NCBI GenBank assembly: GCA_946415265.1
Contig: CAMKRV010000004.1
Span: forward strand, 1 to 55,355
From: an uncultured Candidatus Saccharibacteria bacterium
Lineage (GTDB): Bacteria > Patescibacteriota > Saccharimonadia > Saccharimonadales > Saccharimonadaceae
Direction of reading: 5' to 3'
Length of the DNA: 55,355 bases
Shown here one piece after another: positions 23,367-31,924 of this stretch. Every line of letters starts with the position of its first letter. The first letter of the stretch is position 1. Below the pieces are notes generated by a model. It made no database searches. It saw only the letters and a list, made by a program, of their open reading frames with translations, and was not told the origin of the DNA. The translations under genes were made by a program, and so were the position numbers.

Positions 23367-24380
23367 TTATTTGCGTGGTTTAGAAATGTTGGCGGGGCGG
23401 CCGTAATCTGGCAAGATGAGTTGGTGTTTTTTGCCGTGATGGTCATAGAGGGGGATGTTTAGCTCTAAAGCTAAGGTATTAACTATCGTGGCGCCAATGC
23501 GGAGACCGGTAAAAGAGCCAGGGCCAGACATGAAAGTAATTTCGGAAATATCTTGAAAGGTTTGATCGTTTTCTTGTAATTTGTCGTGGATGAACCTGAG
23601 TAATTTTTCGGCGAGATCGTTAGCGAAAGTGTAGCGATATTCTTGCTCGTTCAATTTGAGGATGGTTTCGGGGGCAGAAGTATCCAGATACATAGATAAC
23701 CAAATAACGCCTTTCTCGACTCGCTCGCTTCGGCCCGTCTGTGTTTCACGAGACGGAACTGCCTTGTTCGGAAAATCAAGTTTACTTGATTTTCTCTCAC
23801 TTCGTTGTTCCGTCGTTACGGGCGAAGCTTCGCTCATTCTACTCCTCGTTAGTCGCGTACGGTCTCGAAAGGTGTTATTTTGGTTATCTTTGACCTTTAT
23901 CTCACGAGAACCGTTATTAAGTTTGTTGATAAAAAGTTTAATATGGTTTTTAGGAAGTATATTTCTGACGGTGTCTGACCACTCAATGATAATTATATTT
24001 TTAGGATTTGTGAGATTTTCTTGCAAATCTTCTAACATGATGCCTGGGTCTGGGAGACGGTAAAAATCATAATGGATGAGACGGCCGCCATTTTTAAGAG
24101 CGTAGGATTTGGAGATGGTAAAACTGGGGCTGGTGATAGGTTCTTTGATATCGAGACCTTTGGCGAGGCCACGAGTAAAAGTGGTTTTGCCAGCGCCGAC
24201 ATCACCGATAAGTTCGATAACGATTGGCTCGACGGGTCCTGATCTCGCAGTTTCCCCCATTGTGCTCGCCTTACGGCTGCGCGCGTCGGGGGTTCCCCCA
24301 GCTCGGCCACCCGTCGACGCCATATAGTCGACGAAGCCTTTGCCAAACTCTAGCATTTCTTGTTCAGAATTAATAATCAT
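23367..24380 (-). CDS. tsaE-tsaB: TsaE-TsaB fusion protein carrying two palindromic insertions
   Basis: One polypeptide joins two partners of the tRNA t6A37 system. Residues about 1-150 are TsaE, the ATPase, with Walker A GDVGAGKTTFTRGL and SPSFTI. Residues about 230-337 are a short TsaB, the scaffold for TsaD, with YLDTSAPET and GPGSFTGLRIG; it ends about 110 residues in, roughly half normal length. I start at the ATG facing murC; the longer track start would overlap murC. Two insertions are in frame: the 89-bp element at residues about 22-50, just before the TsaE beta strand IVIELIGD, and a 175-bp palindrome forming the linker. TsaD is not in this window. Leaderless, sharing an 18-bp divergent gap with murC. 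Confidence 0.88.
   Translation of the reverse strand: MIINSEQEMLEFGKGFVDYMASTGGRAGGTPDARSRKASTMGETARSGPVEPIVIELIGDVGAGKTTFTRGLAKGLDIKEPITSPSFTISKSYALKNGGRLIHYDFYRLPDPGIMLEDLQENLTNPKNIIIIEWSDTVRNILPKNHIKLFINKLNNGSREIKVKDNQNNTFRDRTRLTRSRMSEASPVTTEQRSERKSSKLDFPNKAVPSRETQTGRSERVEKGVIWLSMYLDTSAPETILKLNEQEYRYTFANDLAEKLLRFIHDKLQENDQTFQDISEITFMSGPGSFTGLRIGATIVNTLALELNIPLYDHHGKKHQLILPDYGRPANISKPRK
23704..23878. repeat. 175-bp nested palindrome forming the TsaE-TsaB linker
   Basis: Four nested stems are visible: ATAACGCCTTTC/GAAAGGTGTTAT (outer), GCTTCGGCCCGT/ACGGGCGAAGC, ACGGAAC/GTTCCGT, and GAAAATCAAG/CTTGATTTTC around TTTA at the centre. Read in the gene's frame it gives a Ser/Arg/Thr/Glu-rich, probably unstructured linker without stops. 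Confidence 0.85.
24229..24317. repeat. 89-bp palindromic element, copy 2 (in tsaE)
   Basis: Arms TCGACGGGT and ACCCGTCGA pair perfectly. The inner sequence is about 84% identical to the truB copy, but the outermost arm bases differ in a paired way (GG/CC there, CGA/TCG here), so pairing is kept while sequence is not. Same orientation and reading frame relative to its host gene. Confidence 0.9.
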
Positions 24381-24398
24381 TGTATAATATATTATATC

Positions 24399-25619
24399 AT
24401 GAATATTTATATATCTGGTATATCTGGAACGGGGATGGGGCCGTTGGCGTTGATGGCAAAGCAAGCTGGTTTTACGGTGTGGGGGTCCGATCTTGCGAAG
24501 GGGGCGATTTATGATGAATTAATTAATGCCGGAATTGAGGTATATATTGGTGAGCAAGATGGTGAGTTTTTGCGAGAGAAACTGGAAGATGTGGTGGATT
24601 GGTTTGTATATACTTCGGCTTTGCCGGAGAATCATCCTGAATTAACCCTGGCGCGAGAAGCGGGAATAAGATGTACTAAACGCGATGATTTTACGGCGTT
24701 TTTGGTAAATAAATTGGGGTTAAAAATGGTCGCAGTGGCCGGAACGCATGGCAAGACCACCACTACGGCGATGATTATATGGGTAGCGTTGAAATTGAAC
24801 TTACCGGTAGCTTATATCGTGGGGACGACTTTAGGTTTTGCGATATCTGGGGCGTATAAGCCTGGTGATAAATATTTTGTATATGAAGCGGATGAGTATG
24901 ATCGGAATTTTTTGAAGTATCATCCATGGCTAGCGGTAATTCCGGCAGTTAGCTATGATCATCCGGATATTTATCCCACTAGAGAAGATTATGAAGCGGC
25001 ATTCTTGCAATTTAAAATGCAGAGCGAGAAAGTGGTAGAAAAAAGTAGTTTTGATGAAAATGAGTTTAAATTGGCGGGTGAAGTGCGCAGAAAAGATGCG
25101 GCGCTAGCGGCAGAAGCAATTCTGGCGATGGAACCAAAAACTAGGCGCGAGGACATTGTGGAGATTTTGAGTGAGTTTCCTGGGGTGGGACGGAGATTCG
25201 AAAAAATTAGCGACGGGGTATATACGGATTATGCACATCATCCAGAGGAAATTGTTGCGACGATGGGGATCGTGAAGGACGAAAAGCGACTTCACGACAA
25301 AAAGGGTATTGTGGTGGTATATCAGCCACATCAGAACACTAGACAGCATGAAGTACGAGATGAATACATGAAGGCTTTTCTCGGTGCGGATAAGATTTAT
25401 TGGTTGCCGACATATTTGACACGAGAGAATCCGGATTTGGTAGTGCTTTCACCAGAAGAATTAATTAGTGGATTAGTGAACAAAAACGTGGCGGAAGCGG
25501 CAGAGCTTGGTGATGAATTGACAGAAAAGTTGCGAGAATATGTAGCTGATGGCTATTTGGTGATTTTGATGACGGCTGGCCCAGCGGATGGGTGGCTACG
25601 CGAAAAGTTTGGCAAGTAA
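24399..25619 (+). CDS. murC: UDP-N-acetylmuramate-L-alanine ligase
   Basis: Adds L-Ala to UDP-MurNAc. The Rossmann N-domain begins IYISGISGTGMGPLA, corresponding to the GIGGxGMSxxA of MurC/Mpl. The ATP loop is AGTHGKTTTTAM, the central domain has EADEYDRNFLKYHPWLAVIPAVSYDHPD, and the C-domain has GVGRRFE, YTDYAHHPEEI and YQPHQNTR. At 406 residues it is shorter than E. coli MurC (about 490) and resembles Mpl in places, so murein-tripeptide ligase is an alternative. TATAAT (24383-24388) is ten bases before the ATG. The track's longer start would overlap tsaE. Confidence 0.88.
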   Translation: MNIYISGISGTGMGPLALMAKQAGFTVWGSDLAKGAIYDELINAGIEVYIGEQDGEFLREKLEDVVDWFVYTSALPENHPELTLAREAGIRCTKRDDFTAFLVNKLGLKMVAVAGTHGKTTTTAMIIWVALKLNLPVAYIVGTTLGFAISGAYKPGDKYFVYEADEYDRNFLKYHPWLAVIPAVSYDHPDIYPTREDYEAAFLQFKMQSEKVVEKSSFDENEFKLAGEVRRKDAALAAEAILAMEPKTRREDIVEILSEFPGVGRRFEKISDGVYTDYAHHPEEIVATMGIVKDEKRLHDKKGIVVVYQPHQNTRQHEVRDEYMKAFLGADKIYWLPTYLTRENPDLVVLSPEELISGLVNKNVAEAAELGDELTEKLREYVADGYLVILMTAGPADGWLREKFGK

Positions 25620-25692
25620 GCTCGATTATTGTGGAATGATTTTTGGTTAAAAAGTTTGGATTTTTTTGATGCTTATGGTAAGATGGTAGTAT

Positions 25693-26280
25693 ATGAAAGA
25701 GGGTAAGGCGAGTGAAGCGAAATCTGGGAATAAGGGTTTGGTGATTTTGTTGTGTGTGCTTGCGGTGGTGATTGTGGGATTGGGGGTAGGAATTAGTGTG
25801 ATAATGGGCGCGCAAAGAAATATCAAGAGCGATGAAGACTCTGAACGTATTAATAAATTGATTGATACTGAAGAAGCTATGTCTGGGTGGGATGGAGAAG
25901 TTTCGGATTCCACTAAAGCAATGATTCTGACGGATAACATAAGGGATAAGTTGCAGAACAACGTGGATTATGATGTGTCTGATGCAATTGCAGAATATGA
26001 TGAAGTTTATCGTGGCAGTGATGGTGATCTAAAGGTTTATGTTGCGATTGAGTATGCTAATTATTTATATACTATTTCGCAAGATGTTGAGGCTTCCGTG
26101 AAAATTTTAGAAGACGTAGATGATTTGACAAATAATGATTTTTTACGGTATGAATATCTGTCTGCTCTGTATTATATATATCAGCAGGCTGGTGATGTCG
26201 AAAAATCTGATTATTATAAGGGGATGATTTTGGAGAAGTATCCTCCGGATGAAGAGATTGTCATGAAAGGAGCTCAGTAG
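25693..26280 (+). CDS. Membrane-anchored helical (TPR-like) protein
   Basis: Unrecognised, 195 residues. A basic N-terminus and membrane segment (about 16-39, VILLCVLAVVIVGLGVGISVIM) are followed by an extracytoplasmic helical region. VYVAIEYANYLYTISQDVEASVKILEDVDDL and YLSALYYIYQQAGDVEKSDYYKGMIL look like tetratricopeptide hairpins. TAAGAT lies eight bases before the ATG. It is followed after four bases by the 998-residue secreted protein, so it may help export or assemble it (inference). Confidence 0.6.
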   Translation: MKEGKASEAKSGNKGLVILLCVLAVVIVGLGVGISVIMGAQRNIKSDEDSERINKLIDTEEAMSGWDGEVSDSTKAMILTDNIRDKLQNNVDYDVSDAIAEYDEVYRGSDGDLKVYVAIEYANYLYTISQDVEASVKILEDVDDLTNNDFLRYEYLSALYYIYQQAGDVEKSDYYKGMILEKYPPDEEIVMKGAQ

Positions 26281-26284
26281 GGCA

Positions 26285-29281
26285 ATGAAAATAGTGATTA
26301 AGACTAGAATTATATGTCTTGTGGGGTTATGTTTGTTGTTTGTTGAGGTTTTTGGTATAAATAATGCATCGGCGTGGGTTGGTACTGGGAGTGGTGGCAG
26401 CAGTTCGTCGTCGGGATCTGGCTATTCGGCCTCGACTTGTAATGATAATAACTTATGGATGTATGCAGTGGATTGTGCTGGCGTTTCCTGGGCTTATTAC
26501 AAAGCATCGAGTGAAACTAATCAAAACACGGTATTTCCTGCACTGCAGTCTGAGCCTACCAATATAGAAAACGCTACAATACCTGCAGAATGTTCTAAAA
26601 ATGGCGGTGGGTTTTGGCATTTCGGTATTAATAGTTTTGGCGTCAAGGTGTCTGGTAGTACGCTATATACGGACGGTTACTATGGACATTGGTCAACAAT
26701 GAATGCTGGTCATTATACAGCTACGTGGGCACCATATAAGACTGCGAATTTGTCTGGGAAAACTAAGCAAAGTTTTGGTGTATATGCGTTAGATCATTAC
26801 GGAACGACCAGTGAAGTTCTGGTAGCTTATAGGCAAGCTGTTGGTAAGAACGTGTCGTCTATTGATAGTAACGTTTGGGGTTTTTGTTGGAACCCTGGCA
26901 TGGCTGGTTCAACTTTTGTTGGGGACTCGGCAGTCGCTGAAGTTCCAGAGAACTATACGGGAAAGCCTTGGGTAGAAATTCCGGAGGATAAGAAGACATA
27001 CACTAATTGGCAAAGTGAAAGTAAACTTGATACGCCTACCTATGTAGTAAATAATTGCGACCCAGAAAAAGGCTGTTGGGTTTCTTTTCGGCATTATCTT
27101 AAGAGGATTTCTGGGTCTGGTTCTACGAAATTTTTCATTAAGAGAGAACTTGGTGATAATGTAGGGTTGACTATTCATAAGTTCACTGCTACTAATAGTG
27201 GGGAAAATGTCGCGGCTAATCCGGTAAAGATGTATCCTGGTCAAAAACTATGTGAAACACTTAGTTTCTATGCGAAAAGTGATTCTGACTCGAATGTTGT
27301 TGGCTATGCGGCTCAAACGAGGATTTGTGCGGCGGCGGTGGCTACAAAGGGATCGGATATTAGTGTTCAAATAAGGGATGAAAATAGTGGTGAGAAATAT
27401 CATGACTCAGATTGGTCGAAAGGCCTCACGGAAGTATACGCTAAGCCTGGCGATAATGTTGAACTTAAGGGTAAATATTCCCCGTATTATCAATCTATGT
27501 ATAACACTGAAATAAGTGGATCATTTAAAGTGAATGGGTTCGCCGATAAGAATAAGAGTATAGGGTCAGCGTTTGATGCGAAAATAGATCCGAATTGGAA
27601 AAATGCCTTTTCTATAAAAGTGGGGGGACAGTGCGGCGATGCTATTAACGGCGATATTGGGAGTAATAATGAATATCCTGGCGAACGCTCTTATCGAGTG
27701 CAGAGTAGCGATGTGGGTGAAAGTAATATTAAGAATGGCAACGCTATGACTAACTGTAGTAATAATGTGAAAAATACGCCAAATTCAGTGGGCTTAACAT
27801 ATAGTGATAAAAATGGTTTTGATGTAAACGCGGATATTAGCTCCAAGCTTAGTAATGATGTAGAAATAAAAGTTCCATATAATTTTCAGAATTCTACAGA
27901 TATTGAGTTGAGCGAAAAAACGATATATGCAGGAGAGAGTACGACGGTTAGTTATGATGTGATTGTTGGAACAAGAGATAATAGTCTGACTAATGGGAAT
28001 TATGCTACTCCGGTGCCGAATGCTAGTTGGGGATTAGAGATGAAGATTGGAAATGGAGATTGGCTACCGGCGCCAGATAGTAGTGGCAATGGTAATCTAA
28101 ATAGCCCAACTGAGAACGGAGGGATTGGCTATTCGCCTGATGGAAATAGAGAACAAAAAGGCAGAAATGTGTCTATACCTGTACCCGACGTGCCAGCGGG
28201 TACGGAAGTGTGCTTCCGTTCGTGGGTGTCTCCGAGTCTTAGCGGTGCTAATGAAAATTTGAGTGAAAGTGGGTTTGACAAGAAGCCGGCATGGGATGAG
28301 GATTGTACAAAGATAGCCAAGAGACCGAGTTTTCAAGTGTGGGGTGGAGGAATATACTCGGCTGGTAATTTAAACCTGGAAAAGACTTTGGCGAATAAAA
28401 TTACCCTGGGTGGTTATGCTGACGGTATATATGTATTTGGTTCGTGGGCGGAATTGAGCTTGGTAGCAGAAGGAGAAGTAAGAGGGCTTGCTAGTGGTGC
28501 CGGGCTTGGATATGGAACGACTACCGATGCTGGGAACGCTTTTCAGCAGAAAGAGATAGAAACCTTGGGTGGTAGAAATAGTAGCGACTATTGTCTTATG
28601 AGTACGCTAAGCATTGCGAATAGTAATTGCAATAGTGCTGGTGTTGGAAATCTTGGTAGAAGTAGCGGAAGAAGTGGTGATAAGTCTAGCTTAATATCCG
28701 ATTTTGTCCAAGAGGGTGATCAATTCAATATTGAAGGAGAATTTTCTTTGTCCGGTGTGGACGATAATCGTAAGACCGATAAGGGAGTATATTATTATGA
28801 TGGCAAAAATAAAAAGTTATCGATATCTGAATCTGCTATAGGGGCTGGTGCTACAAAAGTAGTAAGGACTAATAACGATATTGCCATTCTTGGGAATATC
28901 GTTTACCAAAATGATAACTATTCGAATCTAGAAAGTATTCCTAAAATTATTATCTATGCTAAGAATATAAATATTTCTTGTAGTGTGACGCGGATAGACG
29001 CTGTACTTATTGCGGATGAAAAAATTAATACTTGTAGCGATAATATTACAGATAACTCATCATTGCGGTCTATTCCACTAATGATAAGAGGCTCAGTGAT
29101 TTCTGATGCATTAACGCTTGGGCGGACCTATGGTGCAGCTACTGGGAAGAACTCCGTGATGCCAGCAGAAATAATAAACTATGATACGTCGTTGTATTTA
29201 TGGGCAAATAATCAATCTAGCGCTACGACTTCTGGTAAGTTAACCGAAACATACATCAACGAGTTGGCGCCAAGATATTAA
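26285..29281 (+). CDS. Large secreted surface protein, 998 residues
   Basis: Not assigned to a family. A signal peptide (about 1-31, ICLVGLCLLFVEVFGINNASAW) is followed by a Gly/Ser run. The body is rich in Asn, Ser, Gly and Asp, beta-type, with scattered cysteines that could form disulfides. There may be a beta-sandwich around IELSEKTIYAGESTTVSYDVIVG. From about residue 690 the sequence VWGGGIYSAGNLNLE, IAILGNIVYQN and DAVLIADEKINTCS has the feel of a beta-helix or adhesin head. There is no C-terminal anchor. It is the second longest transcript unit here and is probably a major surface or released protein. Confidence 0.6.
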   Translation: MKIVIKTRIICLVGLCLLFVEVFGINNASAWVGTGSGGSSSSSGSGYSASTCNDNNLWMYAVDCAGVSWAYYKASSETNQNTVFPALQSEPTNIENATIPAECSKNGGGFWHFGINSFGVKVSGSTLYTDGYYGHWSTMNAGHYTATWAPYKTANLSGKTKQSFGVYALDHYGTTSEVLVAYRQAVGKNVSSIDSNVWGFCWNPGMAGSTFVGDSAVAEVPENYTGKPWVEIPEDKKTYTNWQSESKLDTPTYVVNNCDPEKGCWVSFRHYLKRISGSGSTKFFIKRELGDNVGLTIHKFTATNSGENVAANPVKMYPGQKLCETLSFYAKSDSDSNVVGYAAQTRICAAAVATKGSDISVQIRDENSGEKYHDSDWSKGLTEVYAKPGDNVELKGKYSPYYQSMYNTEISGSFKVNGFADKNKSIGSAFDAKIDPNWKNAFSIKVGGQCGDAINGDIGSNNEYPGERSYRVQSSDVGESNIKNGNAMTNCSNNVKNTPNSVGLTYSDKNGFDVNADISSKLSNDVEIKVPYNFQNSTDIELSEKTIYAGESTTVSYDVIVGTRDNSLTNGNYATPVPNASWGLEMKIGNGDWLPAPDSSGNGNLNSPTENGGIGYSPDGNREQKGRNVSIPVPDVPAGTEVCFRSWVSPSLSGANENLSESGFDKKPAWDEDCTKIAKRPSFQVWGGGIYSAGNLNLEKTLANKITLGGYADGIYVFGSWAELSLVAEGEVRGLASGAGLGYGTTTDAGNAFQQKEIETLGGRNSSDYCLMSTLSIANSNCNSAGVGNLGRSSGRSGDKSSLISDFVQEGDQFNIEGEFSLSGVDDNRKTDKGVYYYDGKNKKLSISESAIGAGATKVVRTNNDIAILGNIVYQNDNYSNLESIPKIIIYAKNINISCSVTRIDAVLIADEKINTCSDNITDNSSLRSIPLMIRGSVISDALTLGRTYGAATGKNSVMPAEIINYDTSLYLWANNQSSATTSGKLTETYINELAPRY

Positions 29282-29305
29282 AGTGTAGCATGCTATAATG
29301 AATCT

Positions 29306-30655
29306 ATGAAGAATAGAAGTTTGTTTGTGTGCCAACAATGTGGTGTAAGTTATGCGAAGTGGGTGGGGCAGTGTACAAATTGTGGGAATTGGAATTCGTT
29401 GGTGGAGCAAACTACAGAAGTGGAATTTGGCAAAAAATCTACTATTGAAAAAGGTAGAGCGTCTGGTAAGAAACTTGAATTTGTGAAATTGAATACTGTA
29501 GTGCCATCTGACGCAAAAGCACGACTACTGACTGAATTCAATGATTTAAACACAGTGTTAGGCGGTGGAATATTGATGGGTTCGGTGTCGTTGCTCGCGG
29601 GGCAGCCTGGGATTGGCAAGTCCACGATTTTGATGCAAATATGTGCGGAAGTGGCAAAAAAGCACAATGTACTATATATATCGGGTGAGGAAAGTGCTGG
29701 ACAGGTAAAATTAAGAGCAGAGAGGTTGGGTGCAAAATCTGACAAATTAAACTTTGCCGCGTCTACTTCTGGCAATGATATCGCTAAAACTATAGAAACT
29801 GGTGAATTTGATTTGGTAATAGTGGATTCTATTCAAACGCTTGCGATGGATGAGATATCTAGTGCGCCGGGGACAGTGAGCCAGGTAACTAATTGTGGAA
29901 ATTTGATAATTCGGGCGGCAAAAGCGACCGATACGGCGGTCATAATAGTAGGCCATGTAACAAAAGAAGGTACCTTGGCTGGGCCAAAAGTATTAGAGCA
30001 TTTGGTGGATGTGGTGTTGAATTTTGAGGGTGATAGATATGGTGGATTTAAAACGGTGCGAGCGGTAAAAAATCGTTTCGGCTCTACTAATGAGGTAGCG
30101 ATTTTTGAGATGAGTCAGGATGGGCTAAAAGAAGTACAAAATCCATCGGCGGCACTTTTAGCGGAACGGACAAATACGGATGGTTCGGTAATACTCGCTA
30201 CAATGGAGGGTAACCGACCAATACTGGTGGAAATTCAGGCGCTAGCGACAAATTCTAATTACGGCTATCCAAAACGCACGGCTAGTGGCTTTGATATAAA
30301 TCGGCTGAATTTGCTAATTGCAGTACTTGAGCGGCGAACAAAATTAAAGTTGAGTGATAAAGATATATTCATCAATGTAGTGGGTGGGATGAAGCTAAAC
30401 GATTCGGCGGCAGATCTCGCAGTATGCATGGCGATAGCGTCGGCGGTTGCAGGAAGAAAACTTGGCGAAGAATATGTGGTATTTGGTGAAGTGGGGCTAG
30501 GCGGTGAGATACGGTCGGCATTTCGGGCGGACCAAAGAATTACAGAGGCGAAGAAACTGGGTTTTAAACATGCCATAGCACCGCGGACGATAAAAAATCC
30601 TTTCGTAATTCCGGCGAAAGATTTACGTGAAACTTTGATAAGGTATGTGAAATGA
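29306..30655 (+). CDS. radA: DNA repair protein RadA/Sms
   Basis: RecA-like ATPase/helicase promoting branch migration in recombination and natural transformation. The zinc finger is CQQCGVSYAKWVGQCTNC (residues 8-25), Walker A GQPGIGKST near 95, the RadA signature KNRFGST near 255, and the C-terminal Lon-protease-like domain covers about 290-449. Length (449) is normal. TATAAT at 29294-29299 is six bases before the ATG (leaderless). It overlaps ruvC by four bases (ATGA), giving a repair operon. Confidence 0.97.
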   Translation: MKNRSLFVCQQCGVSYAKWVGQCTNCGNWNSLVEQTTEVEFGKKSTIEKGRASGKKLEFVKLNTVVPSDAKARLLTEFNDLNTVLGGGILMGSVSLLAGQPGIGKSTILMQICAEVAKKHNVLYISGEESAGQVKLRAERLGAKSDKLNFAASTSGNDIAKTIETGEFDLVIVDSIQTLAMDEISSAPGTVSQVTNCGNLIIRAAKATDTAVIIVGHVTKEGTLAGPKVLEHLVDVVLNFEGDRYGGFKTVRAVKNRFGSTNEVAIFEMSQDGLKEVQNPSAALLAERTNTDGSVILATMEGNRPILVEIQALATNSNYGYPKRTASGFDINRLNLLIAVLERRTKLKLSDKDIFINVVGGMKLNDSAADLAVCMAIASAVAGRKLGEEYVVFGEVGLGGEIRSAFRADQRITEAKKLGFKHAIAPRTIKNPFVIPAKDLRETLIRYVK

Positions 30656-31206
30656 GGATTTTGGGGATTGATCCGGGGCTTGGTAGGTGTGGATTTGGTT
30701 TGATCGAAACGTCTGCCGGAGTAAATGCGCGAGCATTGGATTTTGGCGTGATAACTACTACGGTAGATGCGCCGTTGCCACAGCGACTGAAAGAACTGTA
30801 CGATTCTTTAGTGGAAGTTTTTGATGAAACGAAGCCGGAAATTGTGGCAGTAGAAAAATTATTCTTTTCAAAAAATATTACCACAGGGATTGCAGTGGCA
30901 GAAGCGCGTGGTATAGTCCTGCTTGTGGCGGAGCAAAGGGGACTAACGGTATATGATTATTCTCCGAACGAAATAAAGAAAAGTTTGACGGGCTATGGTT
31001 CGGCGGATAAGTCGCAGATGGAGGAAATGGTACGTATGCACTTGGGGCTAGAAAAGAAACCAAAGCCAGATGATGCGGCGGACGCTTTGGCGGCAGCGAT
31101 AACTTGCGGATTTTTGTATCGGCAGGGGCCGGATAATAAATATAAGTTTTCTAATACACGTGGAGCTCGTAGCGTGAAGGGTGTAAAACTTGACAAACAA
31201 GCATAA
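30652..31206 (+). CDS. ruvC: Holliday junction resolvase RuvC
   Basis: Endonuclease cutting Holliday junctions symmetrically. The catalytic acids are visible: Asp7 in GIDPG, Glu in AVEKLFF near 66, and the Asp pair in DDAADALAAA near 140. Length (184) is slightly above normal because of a C-terminal tail. Its last codons, encoding LDKQA, contain the TTGACA of a promoter reading into ruvA. It follows radA with a four-base overlap. Confidence 0.97.
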   Translation: MRILGIDPGLGRCGFGLIETSAGVNARALDFGVITTTVDAPLPQRLKELYDSLVEVFDETKPEIVAVEKLFFSKNITTGIAVAEARGIVLLVAEQRGLTVYDYSPNEIKKSLTGYGSADKSQMEEMVRMHLGLEKKPKPDDAADALAAAITCGFLYRQGPDNKYKFSNTRGARSVKGVKLDKQA

Positions 31207-31218
31207 GTGTGATAGAAT
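31190..31218 (+). promoter_or_regulatory. Promoter at the ruvC end, before ruvA
   Basis: TTGACA (31190-31195), 17-bp spacer with AAGCATAAGTGTGA, TAGAAT (31213-31218). The spacer nearly repeats that of the recX promoter. A second TATAAT (31258-31263) lies six bases before the ruvA ATG. Confidence 0.75.
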
Positions 31219-31269
31219 TGAGGTAACTGATTGATTTTGAGTGCTTCTTAAATATGCTATAATCAGGAT

Positions 31270-31845
31270 ATGATAGCACACCTAAGAGGCAAAATTGAGG
31301 AAAAATTTGGTAATTTTTTGACCATTGATGTAAATGGTGTAGGATATGAAATAGCTGTGCCGACGCCAGATTTTGAGGCGGTAAATTTAGGCGAAGAGAA
31401 AAAATTTTATACTTATCATGCGGTACGAGAAAATGCGGAAGATTTATATGGATTTTCTAGCTTGGCAGCAAAAAAAATTTTTGAATTGCTAATATCTGTG
31501 CAGGGGATTGGGCCCAAGGCAGCGATAGCAATATTGTCGTTAGCGGAGGCGGAAGAAGTGCGAAATGCAATTGCTAATGCCGATACGGCATTTATCTCTA
31601 AAGCTTCTGGTGTGGGGAAAAAGAGTGCGGAGCGAGTGATAGTGGATTTAAGGGATAAAGTAGGAATACCGAGTCATTATGGAGCGACGGAAACAAAATT
31701 TACTACAGCACAACCGGTAAATGATGAAGCGTTAGATGCGTTGATTGCGCTTGGTTTCCCATTGAAAGAAGCTACAGCAGCACTGGAAAAGGTAGATCCG
31801 GGCCTTTCTGTGGAAGAAAGAGTACGTCTGGCGCTTAAAGGCTAG
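31270..31845 (+). CDS. ruvA: Holliday junction helicase subunit RuvA
   Basis: Binds the four-way junction and loads RuvB. The N-terminal OB fold (MIAHLRGKIEEKFGNFLTIDVNGVGYEI) with DLYGFSSL, tandem helix-hairpin-helix motifs (VQGIGPKAAIAIL and ASGVGKKSAERVI) and the C-terminal RuvB-contact domain (ALDALIALGFPLKEA) are all present in 191 residues. A TATAAT six bases before ATG gives a leaderless start, plus the longer transcript from inside ruvC. RuvB is not in this window. Confidence 0.97.
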   Translation: MIAHLRGKIEEKFGNFLTIDVNGVGYEIAVPTPDFEAVNLGEEKKFYTYHAVRENAEDLYGFSSLAAKKIFELLISVQGIGPKAAIAILSLAEAEEVRNAIANADTAFISKASGVGKKSAERVIVDLRDKVGIPSHYGATETKFTTAQPVNDEALDALIALGFPLKEATAALEKVDPGLSVEERVRLALKG

Positions 31846-31863
31846 AATATACAGCGAAAACCC

Positions 31864-31892
31864 TTGAAAAAATAAAACAAGTATGGTAAAAT
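31864..31892 (+). promoter_or_regulatory. rplS promoter
   Basis: TTGAAA, 17-bp spacer, TAAAAT; leader of about 26 bases. Confidence 0.7.
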
Positions 31893-31924
31893 AATAGGTA
31901 ATTGTCTAATATAAAAGGTAAAAT

